The position numbers and the translations under genes were made by a program. Positions 1-13,112 of a stretch of 64,000 nucleotides of DNA are shown here, piece by piece. Within the stretch, counting starts at the first letter, position 1. Every line of letters begins with the position of its first letter. Source of the DNA: Rhizophagus clarus (taxonomy: Eukaryota > Glomeromycota > Glomeromycetes > Glomerales > Glomeraceae); NCBI GenBank assembly GCA_015698045.1, contig BLAL01000304.1, forward strand, positions 620,001-684,000, in the 5' to 3' direction. The notes below the pieces were generated by a model, which was not told the origin of the DNA, searched no databases, and saw only the letters and a program-made list of their open reading frames with translations.

Positions 1-2326
1 AATTTTAAATTTTATTATTTCTTCTGGATGTGTCTAACAATTTCTTCATTGATAATTATTATGACAGTATTTTTAATAATGTCATTCACATACGGATATT
101 TTCATCTATCACGTATATCATTCAATTATAACATATGTATTTGTATCGAATTTTTACAATATCAATATTACGAAATTTAATTCAATTTTTTTTCATAATA
201 CAAGTAAGTTATTAATGTTTATATGGGAGAGTCAATAGAAACAGCATAATAAATAACATTTAATAATCTTTTTTTTTAGCTATAAAACCAAAAGTGCACA
301 CAAATTTACACAAACGAACGCAGCAAAAAAGAATGATAAAGAAGGATGGAAAATTCTTTATGCGAACGAATCCTTAATAGGAGGAGGTGGTGATGGCATT
401 AACAATGACTTCTACTCCATTAACACCATCATTTATTCCATCAGTACGATCAGAACAGCGTTAACAAATACCAATAATATCGATTATTTTAATCATTCTA
501 ATTCGATGCAACTGCAACAAATTCAGTGACAAATAATATTTAGTATTGAGATAAACGTATAAAAGGTTAAACTTTATCGAGATAATTTTATCATCTATCA
601 CTATTAGAGAAAATTCAAATATTGAAGAAAATAATTTCTTATATCTTCTCCTTTAACACAAAAAATGATTATCGTTATAGAAGACCTTTAATCATATTTT
701 CGGATGAATAAACTAGTGATGAAATTGATTTAAATGGTATAGTTTTTAGTAATGCTAGTAATGGTAAATGAATTAGTGCACAAAATATGATAAATAAGAG
801 AACAAGTAAAAGTGAAACAGTATAAGAATAAGCTTAGTATTGGTGGTAATGATAATTCAAATAATTTAGGTATCCGATCGTCTGTAGACCTTCACATGCT
901 ACTATGTTTATGCAGGCAAATTAGCCTGCGTTACAGACGAATGGATAAGAAGAATTTTAGGACACATTAAACATCAAAATCATTTGAAAGTTCAGTGCCG
1001 AAGAAAATTCTGATGAGAAAAAGAAATCATAGTAATGTGAGCGTAAGTAGAGAAAGAAGCGTCTGATGCAACTTCTATTACCATAAACCACGTATCCTAC
1101 TCTGTATCAGCTGCTATTACTATAATAAGTCCCATAGCAGCAGCAGCCGCTAAAGCTTCTTGGAATAAACCTGATATTAATGATCATTTGAATGCTGAAA
1201 ATTATCAGACTCAATGGAAAACCGTGAATGGTTAACTAAGCGTCATGTGTCCTCCTTAGAAAAAACTTTTTAGGAAAAAAAAATATTTCTAGATTAAAAA
1301 AAGTGTATGATTTTAATTTATATTAATGTATTTGTACATACTGTACAGTGTACATGTACAGTATATTGTATTATATGTTTTTTTTAATAGGTTTTTGTAT
1401 TATATGTATTTTCTTTGGTTTTGGATTATTTTATTGTACGCAGTATATATGTACCGTATATGTATTTATATAATATTGAATCTAATTTAAATCAAAAAAA
1501 AAAAACTTTTTAATAAATGAGAAATTTTATCTAAAAAGATTTAATATACATGTAATGTTTGTCTTCACATTTGTCATAAATTATTTTACCAAAATATAAT
1601 TTTTGAGATTAATGAATAAATTAAACAACTGAATTAATCACCTTAAAATTTAAACCTTAATATATATTAAAGTCGTGAATTAAAATAATTTTTCTTCTTT
1701 AACAGTTAATAAACATTTTAAAAAGATAGTTACAGAACATTAATTTAGATAATAAATATAGTATATAATAAATAAATCATTTAACTTTACGCTTGTTCGA
1801 AATACAATATATTCTTAAACAAGTGCACGCATGAATCGCATGATGCATCAAGTTACACAGCACTCCTCTAAATATCAGTTTGAACATTTCCAAGAAATTT
1901 TAATTATGAGCACGTGTTACTATGCAATCCATCTAGTATGACTTTTTGTCGCAATTTAAACATAAAGAAAAGAAAAATAATATTGTGTTACATAATCTTT
2001 AACTACCATTTTTGCAGTATGTCGAATTTATAAGTCTAGAAATTTGGAAGTTTAAGTGTAACAAAATAATGATCTACGTTTGTCGTTTGGGTTTATTTGT
2101 AAAACTTTGAACAATATTAACGGCTAATTTTTTTGTGATCAGATAATGTGTAACAAAGAATTTTTTTATAAATTCCTATATTTAGTCTAATACTAATTTT
2201 TTCTTGCACGGTGTACAAAAATTATGCATTTTTTTTTTTTTTATACTCTGACCCAATTTTTTTTCCACGCATTATATTTTTAATTATTTGATAAAAAATA
2301 TTAAATCATATTTCCAATTAATTAGT
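1..2326. other. AT-rich stretch without an intact gene
   Basis: No convincing multi-exon gene is visible in either strand. Reading frames are closed every few tens of codons. Two small items stand out: a hairpin-rich segment at 878-940 and a 57-codon open stretch at 1065-1235, both probably parts of a decayed gene. The rest is low-complexity A/T sequence with poly-T runs near 2230. Confidence 0.6.
1065..1235 (+). pseudogene. decayed exon fragment, unknown family
   Basis: Fifty-seven codons are open and end at TAA 1233-1235. The composition looks protein-like: an alanine-rich run around ISPIAAAAAK, then WNKPDIND and QTQWKTVNG. No start codon lies in frame, and the upstream sequence (300-1000) has stops in all frames but retains protein-like pieces such as TSTPLTPSFIPSVRSEQR near 400. 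I read this as a relic of one gene that has lost its frame. I do not recognise the family. Confidence 0.3.
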
Positions 2327-4235
2327 ATGGAAGAAAGGCCAAAGAGTCTATGGAAAAGAGATGGTTATTATCAGGTAATATAAATTCACATTACTATTAT
2401 TAATTATAGTAATATTGAATTTTTATAGTTAAAAGTGTAATAATTTTTTGATTATTAAAAGATTCATGCTACAGCTTCTACTATTGATTCAATTACTGAA
2501 TCAGAAAATGCAGACGAAACAATAGTTTATATGGAAGATTTAGAAAAAAGAAAAAAAGTATATATGGAATATGTGGGGAATGTAATGAACCTGGCACAGG
2601 ACAAAATTGGTGCCAACCTTGTAATGCTAAAAGATTTAAGGATAACTTTGAAAATTGGACTAGTGGAAATAAAGTCATTGATGAATTTATACAACAATCA
2701 CAACTTAATGCCGTATATTATGCAAAATGTCTTGAATGGATACCTTTTGAAAAATTTCAAAATATCACTTATATTGCGGAAGGCGGATTTGGCAAGATTT
2801 ATTCGGCTGAATTGCCTGAGGGAGTTATTGAATATTGGGATATTGAAAATCAAAAATGGAATAGATTTATATTTGATAAATATGCATTGAAAAGTTTGAA
2901 AAATTCTTCTGATATTTGTCCAGATTTTTTAAATGAGGTAATTAAATTCACTTTGACTTATATTTAATAACTGTTATATGCGCTTATTCATTAATAAAAT
3001 TCTTTAGATTAAATCACATCTTCAAATTTATCTTAATTATGCTGTTCTGTGTTTTGGAATAACTCAAGATCCAAATACTAAAGAGTATATGATGGTTTTA
3101 TTTTACTGTGAAAATGGAAATTTGAGAAGTTATATAAATGAATCTGAAACTTATATAAGTTATAGATCAAAAATTGATGAATTACGAACAATTGCACGAG
3201 GACTTTTGGATATTCATAATTCTGGATTTGTTCATAAAGATTTTCATTCGGGTAATATATTATTTTATTATGGTCCATATATAAGTGATTTAGGAATGTG
3301 TCAACCAGCAAATGAGCGAATAGTTAAAGAAGAAGGAACTTATGGAGTATTACCATATATGGCGCCAGAAGTTTTACGTGGACATCAATATACAAAAGCA
3401 GCAGATATTTACTCATTTGGAATAATAATGAATGAGTTTCTTTCTGAAGAAATCCCTTTTGATAATATTCCTCATGATCAATTTTTAGCTATTAAAATAT
3501 GTAAAGGACATAGACCAAAAATTTCTGAAAATGTACCAAAATTACTTGCAGATTTAATAATGAAATGTTGGGATGCTGAGATAGAAAATAGACCAACTGC
3601 TAAAGCATTGTTTAAAATATTAGATAAGTGGAATGATGAAATTAAAAATATTGAAGGTAGTGATGATGGTTTAAGGTATTATTGTGATAATAATGAAGAT
3701 AATAAAGATAATGATGACAATGAAGATAATGTAGATAGTGAAGTCAATGAAGATAATGAAAATAGTAAAGATAGTGAGGATAATGGGGATAATTATGGTA
3801 GTGAGAATAGTGAAGATGTTAAGAATAGTCAAAATAGTGAAATTTATTCTCAGGTAAAAGAATGTGATGAAATTAGAAGAAAAAAATTTGAAAACAAATC
3901 AAATAAAGATAAATCCATAAACATTCAAACACACCCACAAGCGATTTATACTAGTAGACTTTTAAATTTTAAAGATCTTCCAAAACCAGTAAATTCTTCA
4001 GATTTATCATCTTTTCAAATTAATTCAGGTAAATTTAACTTTACTTTTTGTTTTGAAATCTATTTATTTATATTAGTCAATTTTAATTTTTTTACAGATA
4101 CCAATTATACTATTCAATCAACATCAGCGAATCCAAGCAAGTATCTTCTTAATTATTATTATTATAATTATTTTATTTATATTTATTAACGGCCAAATAC
4201 TATTTTATGAAATTTACAGTTTCAAGTTCAATTAA
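2327..4235 (+). CDS. tyrosine-kinase-like protein kinase, spliced
   Basis: Protein kinase of the large TKL-type family of AM fungi. Kinase-domain exons are about 2505-2937 and 3008-4028. Small C-terminal exons follow at 4098-4140 and 4220-4235, all with GT-AG borders. Before the kinase is a cysteine-rich segment, CGECNEPGTGQNWCQPC, probably metal binding. Motifs seen: glycine loop GGFGKIYSAE, VAIK-like YALKSL, catalytic FVHKDFHSGN (HKD rather than HRD), DFG replaced by SDLG, then GVLPYMAPEVLRG and DIYSFGIIMNE. The catalytic Asp and Asn are kept, so activity is possible. After the kinase (about codon 200 of the main exon) comes a Glu/Asp/Asn-rich low-complexity tract and a tail with YTSRLLNFKDLPKP, typical of these fungal kinases. 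The first exon is uncertain: ATG 2327 or ATG 2361, spliced from 2374. Acceptors at 2504 and 2513 fit the second start. Confidence 0.8.
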
Positions 4236-5336
4236 GTGAATTAGGTAATTTATTATTTATTTTATTTTATTAAATATTCTCTATCTGATTTATTTATTTA
4301 TTTATTTGTTTTATAGAACTAAATGAATTTTGGTAAGAAGATTAAGATAATATTGAATGAAATGAAGTTTCCTTTTTTTTTGAAAATTTAAAGTTAATGT
4401 TTAGGTAGCAGAAGAACACGTTGAGTAGTTAAAGTTATTCTTACTTTTTTACTTCTATTTTGTCTCTATTTTCATATTTATACTTTTTTTTTATGTATTA
4501 TGCATACTATATTATTAGAGTATCTTTTTTAAATCATTCTTATATGAATAAAGAACATATAAATATTTTTATTCTAGTATAGTAATTATTGATTAATTGC
4601 TTAAATGCAACTGTCGATATCTATTGTTGCTCATGCATTTAATTAGTTTTACATGTATTTCTAGGGCCAGCATTATATATCATACTGTATGCGAAGAGGA
4701 AAAAGCCGCAACTCAATTACGATTGCATTATCTTTTGTAAAATAGAAAATAGAGAAGGTTTTTTTTTATGCTTAAATCTTTTTTTATTTGAAATAATTAA
4801 ATATACGAAAAAAAAATTCGCAATTATCCTTTATTATTAGTAATTCAGGTACGAACATATGATAAGTATATTTTACGATAACGATACCGATAATGTTGAT
4901 TATGATGAATTAGAGTTTTATCAATTTAATAGTTTTTCTTTAGAATTAAATGAAAGGGTCAAAAGCGTACAATTTCTTAAATACTACCACTATACGTACT
5001 AATAGATTATTCTTCAAGTATTGAAAATTCAAAGTATAAAGTTATACTATTAAGTATTCGAGTTATTTAAAATTAAGAGAAAGCTATTTTATAAATTCTT
5101 TTGAAAGGATAATAATTAATAAATTCTTCACAACAAATAATAAATATTCTTTATTAGCACTTTGCCCTTAAAGAATTATTAATCAAGCGCTTGATTATAA
5201 ACTTTATGAAATAATTATTTTAAAAATGTATTATTTACTAGGAAAACGGAAACCGTTAATTCGTGATCCGTGTAACAATCGGTGCATGTGATCAAAATTT
5301 AATAGTAAATCGCGGGGTTAATAAATTATAGTAAAA
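4236..5336. other. intergenic, no gene seen
   Basis: AT-rich spacer between the kinase gene and the next gene relic. No open frame of useful length and no clear TIR pairs were found. Confidence 0.5.
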
Positions 5337-8300
5337 ATGAAGATTTTCCAAATCTCCGTTTCCTCACTAATCAACTTCTCATGTCTTCCAAAAAACAAAC
5401 AATACAACTTCTTGCCACTGGTAGTCTCGTTCCATTATGGTATATATGCAGTAAATTGGTGGACTTTTATTAATAAAAAAACGCCTAATGAAGAGAAACA
5501 AATATGCATACCTTTAAGACTAAATATGAGAGTCCAAATAGAACTTAACAAAACCAAACTTATTGTTCGTATTGTTAGTACAGAAGGTAATATAAATCCA
5601 GGTTATGTCTGCGAATCAGATGTAGATTCAAAAATTTATTTATCCGCTTCAGAAGCTATAAATAAAACCTATAACAAACTTTTTAATAATAAAACACGAT
5701 ATTCAGGACCTTCAGTTTTAGGGTTTGATAATGAAAATATTACTCAAGAACTATTATCAGATGTTTTGTTTTGTCATTTCAAGATAACAGTAGACAAACT
5801 TTCTATTTTAATTATAGAGTTGGGTGATGATATGATTGGGTACCTATCAAGTTTTATGTATAAATATCAAGGTAAGCAAAGTCTTTTTGTACAAAAAATT
5901 GAAAGTAAATATTATTATATAGAAGTATTTCAAAAGAAAGAAAGGGTTCCATTTTATAGTGATTTTTCGCCAACTAAAGTTTGGGAAAAAACTGGAATTC
6001 TGAAAAATTATAATGGTAGAATTTTATTTGGAATCGAATATCCTGCTACAATTAATGCATTGAAAAATTACGCAGAATCTCCAATATGTAGTATGAATGA
6101 ATGGAATAATATTGAAGTAATGTCTGAAGCATTTGAAAAGCATCTAAAATGGAAAATTTCTGTTGTTGAACTAGGGATGGCAACGGTCAGTCACGGTCAG
6201 TTATCGGTCAGTCATAACCGGTTAAGGGCCTTTGACCGACTGACTGTTTTGGCTGACCATTTTTCTGACCGTTTAACCATTTGACTGACCACTTAACTGA
6301 CCATTTAACCGACCACATTTTTCTTTTTAACGAATTTAATCAAGACAAAACATTAAAAAGTGTTTTTATTAGCAAAAAAAAAATGTTATTTGACTTTTTA
6401 TTGTTTAAATTCGTTAAAAGAAATGTCAAATGGATAAGGTTAGCTAAATGGTCAGTTAACAGTCAGTTAAACGGTTGGTTAAATGGTCGGTCAAACGGTC
6501 AGTCAAAATGGTCAGTTAATAAATGGTCAGTCAGAAGCCTTTGACCAACTGATATCGGTCACGGTCATAACAATCATGACCGGTTAATAACCGTGACTGT
6601 TGCCATCCCTATGTTGAACTTAATTGGCATGGATTTTTTATTGAATGGAAAGAGCAAGAATCAAACATTATAGAATTTATGATGCATCTTAAACTGCTAT
6701 ATCCACTGGATTATAAATTTACTGATCGGGAGTTGTGTACTTGGAGAAAGATGATGAAAAGCGTGGGTTGTACGAATATAATGCCCTATAAAAAGCAAGA
6801 ATCAAAAGTAAGTTTTCTTTGGATTAAATGACTTCATTTTTTACTAAAAAAACTGACAGTAGCTTTATAATAGCCTGAATTTTGGACGTGTTCTATGGAT
6901 TCCAGTAGTGAAAGTACTGCACTTTTATACTTGTTTAACAAAAATCTGCTAAATGGCGTTGATAATAAAGAACCTGAATTTATAAAAAAAAATAAACAAT
7001 TGAAAGTGATAATTGAAAAATTTTGGAAAAGTTTTAAAGAGGCAATTAGAGTTAATAAATGTGGATTGGATGAAAAGTAACGAATTCTTTCTATTATTGT
7101 AGAAAATCTTGGATATAGGGAAATACAAAAGAACTTTACGGTAAATTTAAATATAATTCATTAATTATATTATAAGAAAAATAACGTATCTGCTATTTTT
7201 AGATTTCAAATAATTTAATTAATGCAGCAAAGAAATATAACCACGTAAATGGTCCAGAATGTCCTGCGAAAGTTAAGCCGATTGTTAAATGAAATTGCAT
7301 CTCCAAAATAAAAGACAGAGAATTTGAGAGCTTTTTTTCTGACAAAGAAAATGTAACTATGAGCTCTTATTGTGTTGATCCAAAAACCAACCTGCCATTA
7401 TTATATTTGAAGGACAATAAGGAAACTCTCTAGCAAAAATTTGAAGGGACTTATCCTGATGGAATAAAAAGAACTTCTTTTATGGCACGCCTAGCAGGTG
7501 GTCGTTATATATATCAGAAAGATTTAGGTGGATTATGTAATATTTGCAATGATTATTGCTATGAAGTATTTGATACATTGATTAATCTGGTAAAATTAAA
7601 TGTAAATAGGGAATCACAAGTATATAATTTTAAATATTTATATAAAATTATGAATCATTTATTTAATAAGTTTATTATAAATTTATAAATACATATGAAA
7701 ATTCTCTAATTAAATCTAATTATTTTTCAAGAATACACTGGTGAATGAACTTGAGAAGTTACGCCACTATCTAAAATGAGGATTTGAAAATGAACTTATT
7801 GTAAATGAATATGGTACAATATCACATTCAGATACAATTAACCATTGCTTACTATATGTATTTGGAGAATGTACTCAAGAACATAAGATCCGCTGCACCA
7901 CATGCGATCGATTGTTCATACTTATTGAACATTTAGCTGACGTGCTTCTAGAGAATCTACAAACTACAATCGAAGAGTCACAAAATAAGCTTTATTATTT
8001 TCTTGCTCACCAGGCAAGAAAAGTTTATCTGAATAATCAATTCAAAGCAAAATTATTAAATCTTGATGATGACGGTGCAATTTTGGTATGTGATTACAAA
8101 ATGAGGATCTTACCTAAAAGTGCTTGCAAAACAAAGGAGCAATTTTTCAGAAAACGAGGATGGACCCTCCATACGATTTTGGTTTTTACAAAGCATGATG
8201 ATTTGCAGCTGGACGTACATGCATTTGACCATTGGTTTACCGATACTAAGCAAGATGCTTTGTTCACTGCATCATCCTTTGATGCTGTTTTTGAAATGCT

Positions 8301-9479
8301 AGATCCAAAACCAAAGTGGATCAAAATTTTTTCTGATAATGGTGGGCACTATCATAATTCAGAATTGATGACCATTGTTGCAAATTGGAATCAATGGTAT
8401 AATATTGATGTTCACGGGTGGCACTTTCTTGAACCTGGAGAGGCAAAAACTAGCATTGATTCACATCACGCGCAGGTCAATGTCTATATTTCAAAAAGAA
8501 TTATTAGTTGTATTTGAATATTTTTCTGCTAAAAATAATTACCTTTTAGATTGCTCATTCCATCAAGAGATACGTAAGAGTTGGTTATAATTTAGATAGT
8601 GGTGAGAAAATAGATGATGCTATAAAGAACCTGGGTGGGACCTCTGTTGCTCATCTGGAACCAAAACGTAATCATGTGCCTGTTAAAATGATATCTGGTA
8701 TTACCAAATTATCATATTTTGAATGGCCAATTGAAGGACCATTCACCGGCTATATTCAGGCTCAGACCTTACCATGTATAGGTGAATGGACACGTTATTC
8801 TCCGGCTAACATTTCAAAGTTGATTGAAGAACCCTTGCATAAGCCAACTCCTGATGTTTCTGCCCATACCAAACCAAATTCAATATGGAATTTCCCTATA
8901 ATTCAAACTAAAGGTACAATAGTAAATATTCTGTTTGTTTATTTAATGTAAGAGCCTAATTTTTTTTTGAATATTGCAGATAAATCAAATAGTATCCCCA
9001 CTTTTGAAAGTACAAGTCGTCCTATAGGTATTCCATTGTAGTATATACTATAATACCATGATACTGTAGAAATAAATAATTGAAGACTATAATTATTATA
9101 GATACAAATGAAAATTTTCCATTAGAAAGTGGATGGGCACTCAAAAGTAACCATAAATATGGTCAACGAGGCACTGGAAAACGCATATCAATGACGGTAA
9201 AAACTTACTTAGAAGGTTTTTTTAGCGGGGAATTTAAACAAAACTGACTGAATGTCTGCAAAAGACATGGTAATACAGTTAAAAAAAATAGCTGAGGTGC
9301 CAGAAATCAAAACAGTTGAAGGGTGGATTACAAGGTATTCGGCAAGCTTACGTAAAGAAGCGGCGGAACAAAGAGTAATGGACAGATCGCGCGACCAAGA
9401 AAGTTGGGTTGGAACTAGTAAAAGGCCCGAAAATAGTAGTAAAAATACTCTGCCAAAGAATAAACGGCAGAAAAAATGA
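5337..9479 (+). pseudogene. decayed lineage-specific DDE-nuclease-like gene
   Basis: One long multi-exon gene can be followed through the region but is broken. Exon 1 (from ATG 5337) is split by a 440-bp MITE at 6172-6611 and resumes in frame after it, up to donor 6808. Later exons lie at about 6874-7140, 7202-7590, 7733-8475, 8553-8910 and 9100-9479. In-frame stops occur at TAA 7078, TGA 7290, TAG 7431, TGA 7777 and TGA 9249, and there is a one-base shift near 9240. The central part reads VCDYKMRILPKS, then FSDNGGHYHNSEL, then FLEPGEAKTSIDSHHAQ. The spaced Asp, Asp and Glu suggest an RNase-H-fold (transposase/integrase-like) nuclease. That assignment is my inference; the sequence and its decay are seen directly. 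The C-terminus is basic and ends in KNKRQKK. I know similar long proteins from AM fungi but cannot name the family. Confidence 0.7.
6172..6611. mobile_element. hAT-type MITE, 440 bp, inside a coding exon
   Basis: The ends are TAGGGATGGCAAC and its exact reverse complement. The insert is flanked by a perfect 8-bp duplication TGTTGAAC (6164-6171 and 6612-6619), the length made by hAT transposases. Removing element plus one duplication rejoins the host reading frame exactly (Val-Glu-Leu to Asn-Trp-His). Both halves consist of inverted GGTCAGT/ACTGACC-type repeats, so the whole element is a long imperfect palindrome. It encodes no transposase. Confidence 0.9.
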
Positions 9480-10239
9480 TATTTTTTTATTAATTACATC
9501 TAAAATTAATAAATTTTCGAAATTTTCTATACTCCAAATCTCCGTTTCCTCTATAATAAAGTTTTTGAATAGAAGACTAAACCGTGTTTTTTTTATTAAA
9601 TAAGTAAAATTTGGGATGATTTTTATCATATTGTCTAATTTTTTTTTAGGTCACATATTATTTTTGTATAACCAATATCGAGATGATTGCTGCGTATTGC
9701 TAACTTGTTATATGACGATCGCCCCAAAATTGTCATATAAATTTGCACCAATTGATCGGTGAATCGGCAATTAAAATCTATCGCGCAATTCATTTATGTT
9801 TTTTTTAAAATAATTTTTTTTTTAATATATAATAAATTTTTCTCATCTTTATCGCGAAAAACAAAAAAAAAAGCGATACATAATCAGGTCAGAAAATGGA
9901 AGGAATGCTTTGCTACGCCCCGGCAATTAGTGCTGAATGTAATTCTTACTGATCACGCCGAATTAAAAAATTTTTGAGTACTTTAATCTTTTATACTATA
10001 GTATAATTCAACGGTTATAACTTTCTTAAATATGAATTTAAAATGTATATTTTCAGGAAAGTATATTCGAAAAAAATTTGCTTTATCTTATAAAAGCAGT
10101 TAAAAACATATTACATGTAATTATAAATTTGTCTAGAGTATATCTAGAGTATAAAAGAAATAAATCTAAATTTTAGAAAGGAAGTTAAATTGTAGCGACA
10201 TAAATTTTGCAAGGTAGTTGTGTATGTAGTATTAAACGG
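9480..10239. other. intergenic, no gene seen
   Basis: AT-rich DNA. It repeats the 18-bp string CCAAATCTCCGTTTCCTC (about 9533-9550), also present at the start of the preceding gene relic (about 5348-5365). No other structure was recognised. Confidence 0.5.
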
Positions 10240-11494
10240 AGGGAACTTTTTAAAAATTAATGATCTTAAAGAATTTGGATGTATAATTGGAAATAAACTA
10301 TGGAATTCACGTTCAGAAATTACTACAAAAAAAATCTTCTTTAGAGTCACCAAAAACTATTTATGAGTATTATAATGCATTTCCAGATTTTATTACTTCA
10401 TTTTTTTCGGGAATAATTAACAAATTACTAGAGAAAAAAATGGAAATTATTAATCATCAACGAAAAAAACGTCAAAACACACTCATAGCTACTATATGTC
10501 ATGAAACAATTACCAAAATTGTAACGTTTATTACCTCAATTTTAATAGGAATTGCTTTTCCTTCTTTTAAAATTTGGCTACCACAGGTTATGGCAAGTTT
10601 AAGTCGTAAACCACAATTATTTGGTTCACTCCAACAATTATTAACAGGTATTTCATGTTACATCCCATACTGACAGACATAAAAGAAAACTTGCTAATTC
10701 CCGAATGGAAAAAACTGATCCAATACAACGTCTAATTGAAGGAAAAAATATTTGGAATTTAGCCGTTATAGATAACGTTGATTTTAAAGAAGGACATTTA
10801 AATTTATAAATATATATAATATTACACGAAAAAGTTCACATGCGACTTTACGTATGGCTTTCCAAATACAACTTCCAATAGATATAAGAAATGGACCGGA
10901 AGAAATAATTGAATTAACTGCAGATACACCATTATTCGGTATGAATCCTAAAATAGACAAAATTTTATTAATTTTTCAAGAAGTGTTTCAAGGATTATTG
11001 GATTTAAAAAATATTAATGGAGAATTATCTTACAAAAGAGATTTTGATGCTGAAAATGTAAAACAAAATATACTTTTCAAATTAGATTATGGATGTTTAG
11101 GACCATCTGCCAATGCCTTTATTCTTGAACCTGGAACTAATCCAAATTTAGGTGAAGAAATCCTACATAACATACAGCAGAAATGTACAAAAATGAATTT
11201 GCATTAAAAGATGATAATTTTCTTGATATTGTAGCAGATAAAGCAATATACCGCCGATTAATTAAATGTATAAAGAAATGGCCTAATTTAAGACCACTTT
11301 TAGGGAAGTGGCATACTTCAATAGACTTTTGTAGTGTATTAACTAAAAACATTTTTTTTTTAATTATCAAAGTAAATAATAAAAAAAAAAATGTTTCAAG
11401 AAATACATTACAAGATAAAAAATATCACGAAATGAAATTTATTAAATTTAGAAATGATTTGGTCACTTCAAACTCTTTTGTTGCTAACAAATAA
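10240..11494 (+). pseudogene. truncated repeat-family gene of AM fungi
   Basis: Protein-like segments follow one another in shifting frames. KLWNSRSEITT (near 10300) breaks at a poly-A run. Then comes a helical segment with PSFKIWLPQVMASLSRKPQ (10380-10670). Then AFQIQLPIDI through DADTPLFGMNP-like sequence (10854-11165), another shift, and DIVADKAIYRRLIKC..WPNLRPLLGKWH (11185-11330). The homology-like part then stops and simple sequence follows. I recall this order from a multicopy Glomeromycotina family with a longer C-terminal part that is missing here. Function unknown, possibly transposon-derived. At least two frameshifts and a 3' truncation make it a pseudogene. Confidence 0.6.
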
Positions 11495-11627
11495 ATTATT
11501 AAATTACTTTAACAAGAAAATGTTTATAACAATTCCGATTACTACAAACGTACATTAAGCCTATCATTAAGGAAATTTATGCATATTGTAGAAATGAATT
11601 TAGACTTTGTTGACTGCCTTGTTATCA

Positions 11628-12840
11628 TCAACTTTGTCGTATTTTCTTACCAACGTATTCATAAAATCTAAGTATATTCTCGATATTTTGGACACGTTCT
11701 TCCAACGAGACATTTTTGGTTCTTCCACTAACGAATGGAATTGATTCATATTTAGTTCTAAATCTCTTTATGAATTTTCTTTGATATGTTATGCACAAGC
11801 AACCAAACATATGTTTTTGCAAACATCCCCTATCAAGAGAAACAAAATATCAATTTACAACAAATTTTTAACGATTATATAAATTATTTAACTCATCAAG
11901 GCGCTAATTTAGTTGTTCCAAATAAAAATACAAAGATACCGGATAAAGCACTAAAGAATCCACCAATATTAGATATAATCGAGCTAACTAAAATTGAAAG
12001 ATTTTACTAAATTTTGAATTTAAAATTTCCTAAAATTAAAAAATGAGACTTACGATTATTAAATACTTCCACGTGATAAATAATATCCATTGATATCGGC
12101 CTTAATATAAGCGTTGTCGCATTTGGAGTTGTTAAAGTTGTTATATTATCTGTATGTGCATTAAAGTCAACGAATTCTTCTTCTTTTCCGCCCACAAGAC
12201 CAGAATATAAATAATTACCAACCATACGTTTGTTAATTGTAAGTGAATAATATACAATCACTGCTTGTTCATTCACAATAAATAAAGGAATAGTAGAAGT
12301 CAATTTAAAACTAGATGAATAATATTTGTCCATTTTAAGTCCGTACAAATAAGCTTCAGTAATGTTAGGAGTTAATACTATCTTATTCTCCTTTTGATAG
12401 TTAAAATTATAATAATAATTTTGACCACTGTTGATGCAAATATGGTGAACATAATCATCCAATATTGGTTCAGCTGATTCACATTGCTCGGATTCAGGAT
12501 TAGGATGTTCAAGATAATATTTAAGGTCAGTTTCGTTATAATAATTATATGGTAAAATAATAGATGTGAAATTACAATTTATAGGTATTAAGCTACAAAT
12601 TCTAATAATAATATTGCCATAATTGAAGTTTTCTCTACTAGCAATTATTTTAGGTTTAATTAACGTATCAGAAAATTGAGAAATTTAATTAAAAATATAA
12701 AATAACAGTACAATTATGAATATTAAAGAACATAATTTCTTAAAAATGATATTCGCAGAAAATAAACCATTAACCGAACCCTTTTCTTTTATTCTTTTAG
12801 AGTTTAATTTAAAAAAGTATGCTATCAAGGTGCGACTGGT
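11628..12840 (-). pseudogene. decayed membrane-anchored extracellular protein
   Basis: Read on the minus strand from about 12840, the frame gives a basic N-terminus (KLNSKRIKEK), one hydrophobic segment (LCSLIFIIVLLFYIF), then TAA at 12685-12687, and continues open through an Asn/Tyr-rich ectodomain to donor GTAAGT at 12053. A second exon (from 11987) encodes a second membrane segment, GGFFSALSGIFVFLFG. It runs into TGA where a GTGAGT donor is expected but ATGAGT is found (11896). A third exon starting near 11829 gives QKHMFGCLC..YQRKFIKR and ends at 11628. So one stop and one broken donor inactivate a two-TM protein. I do not recognise a named family. Confidence 0.55.
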
Positions 12841-13112
12841 ACGTACTAATATATATTTATTGCTTAGTTGATTATTCTATTCTTTGTTTCTATTTTTTTG
12901 TAATTGGAGAAACGTTTCACCTTTTGAAGCCAAATTCCGAAAATCAGCCTAAACCTCCGTAACCGCTCCAAACATCCGTGACTCCGTAACCTTAAATTCA
13001 AAATTACTTAGTATCCGAAACTTGCCAAGCCTAATTTTATGTTTTTACTATATATTTTATTGTTAAAGCTTATCTGTAATTAATTTTTATATACGGCGCA
13101 TTATTATAAAAT

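Noticed and set aside
6281..6544. Plus-strand 87-codon frame with TDHLTDHLTDH and NGRSNGQSKWSVN
   Set aside because: Lies entirely inside the hAT MITE and reads its palindromic subrepeats.
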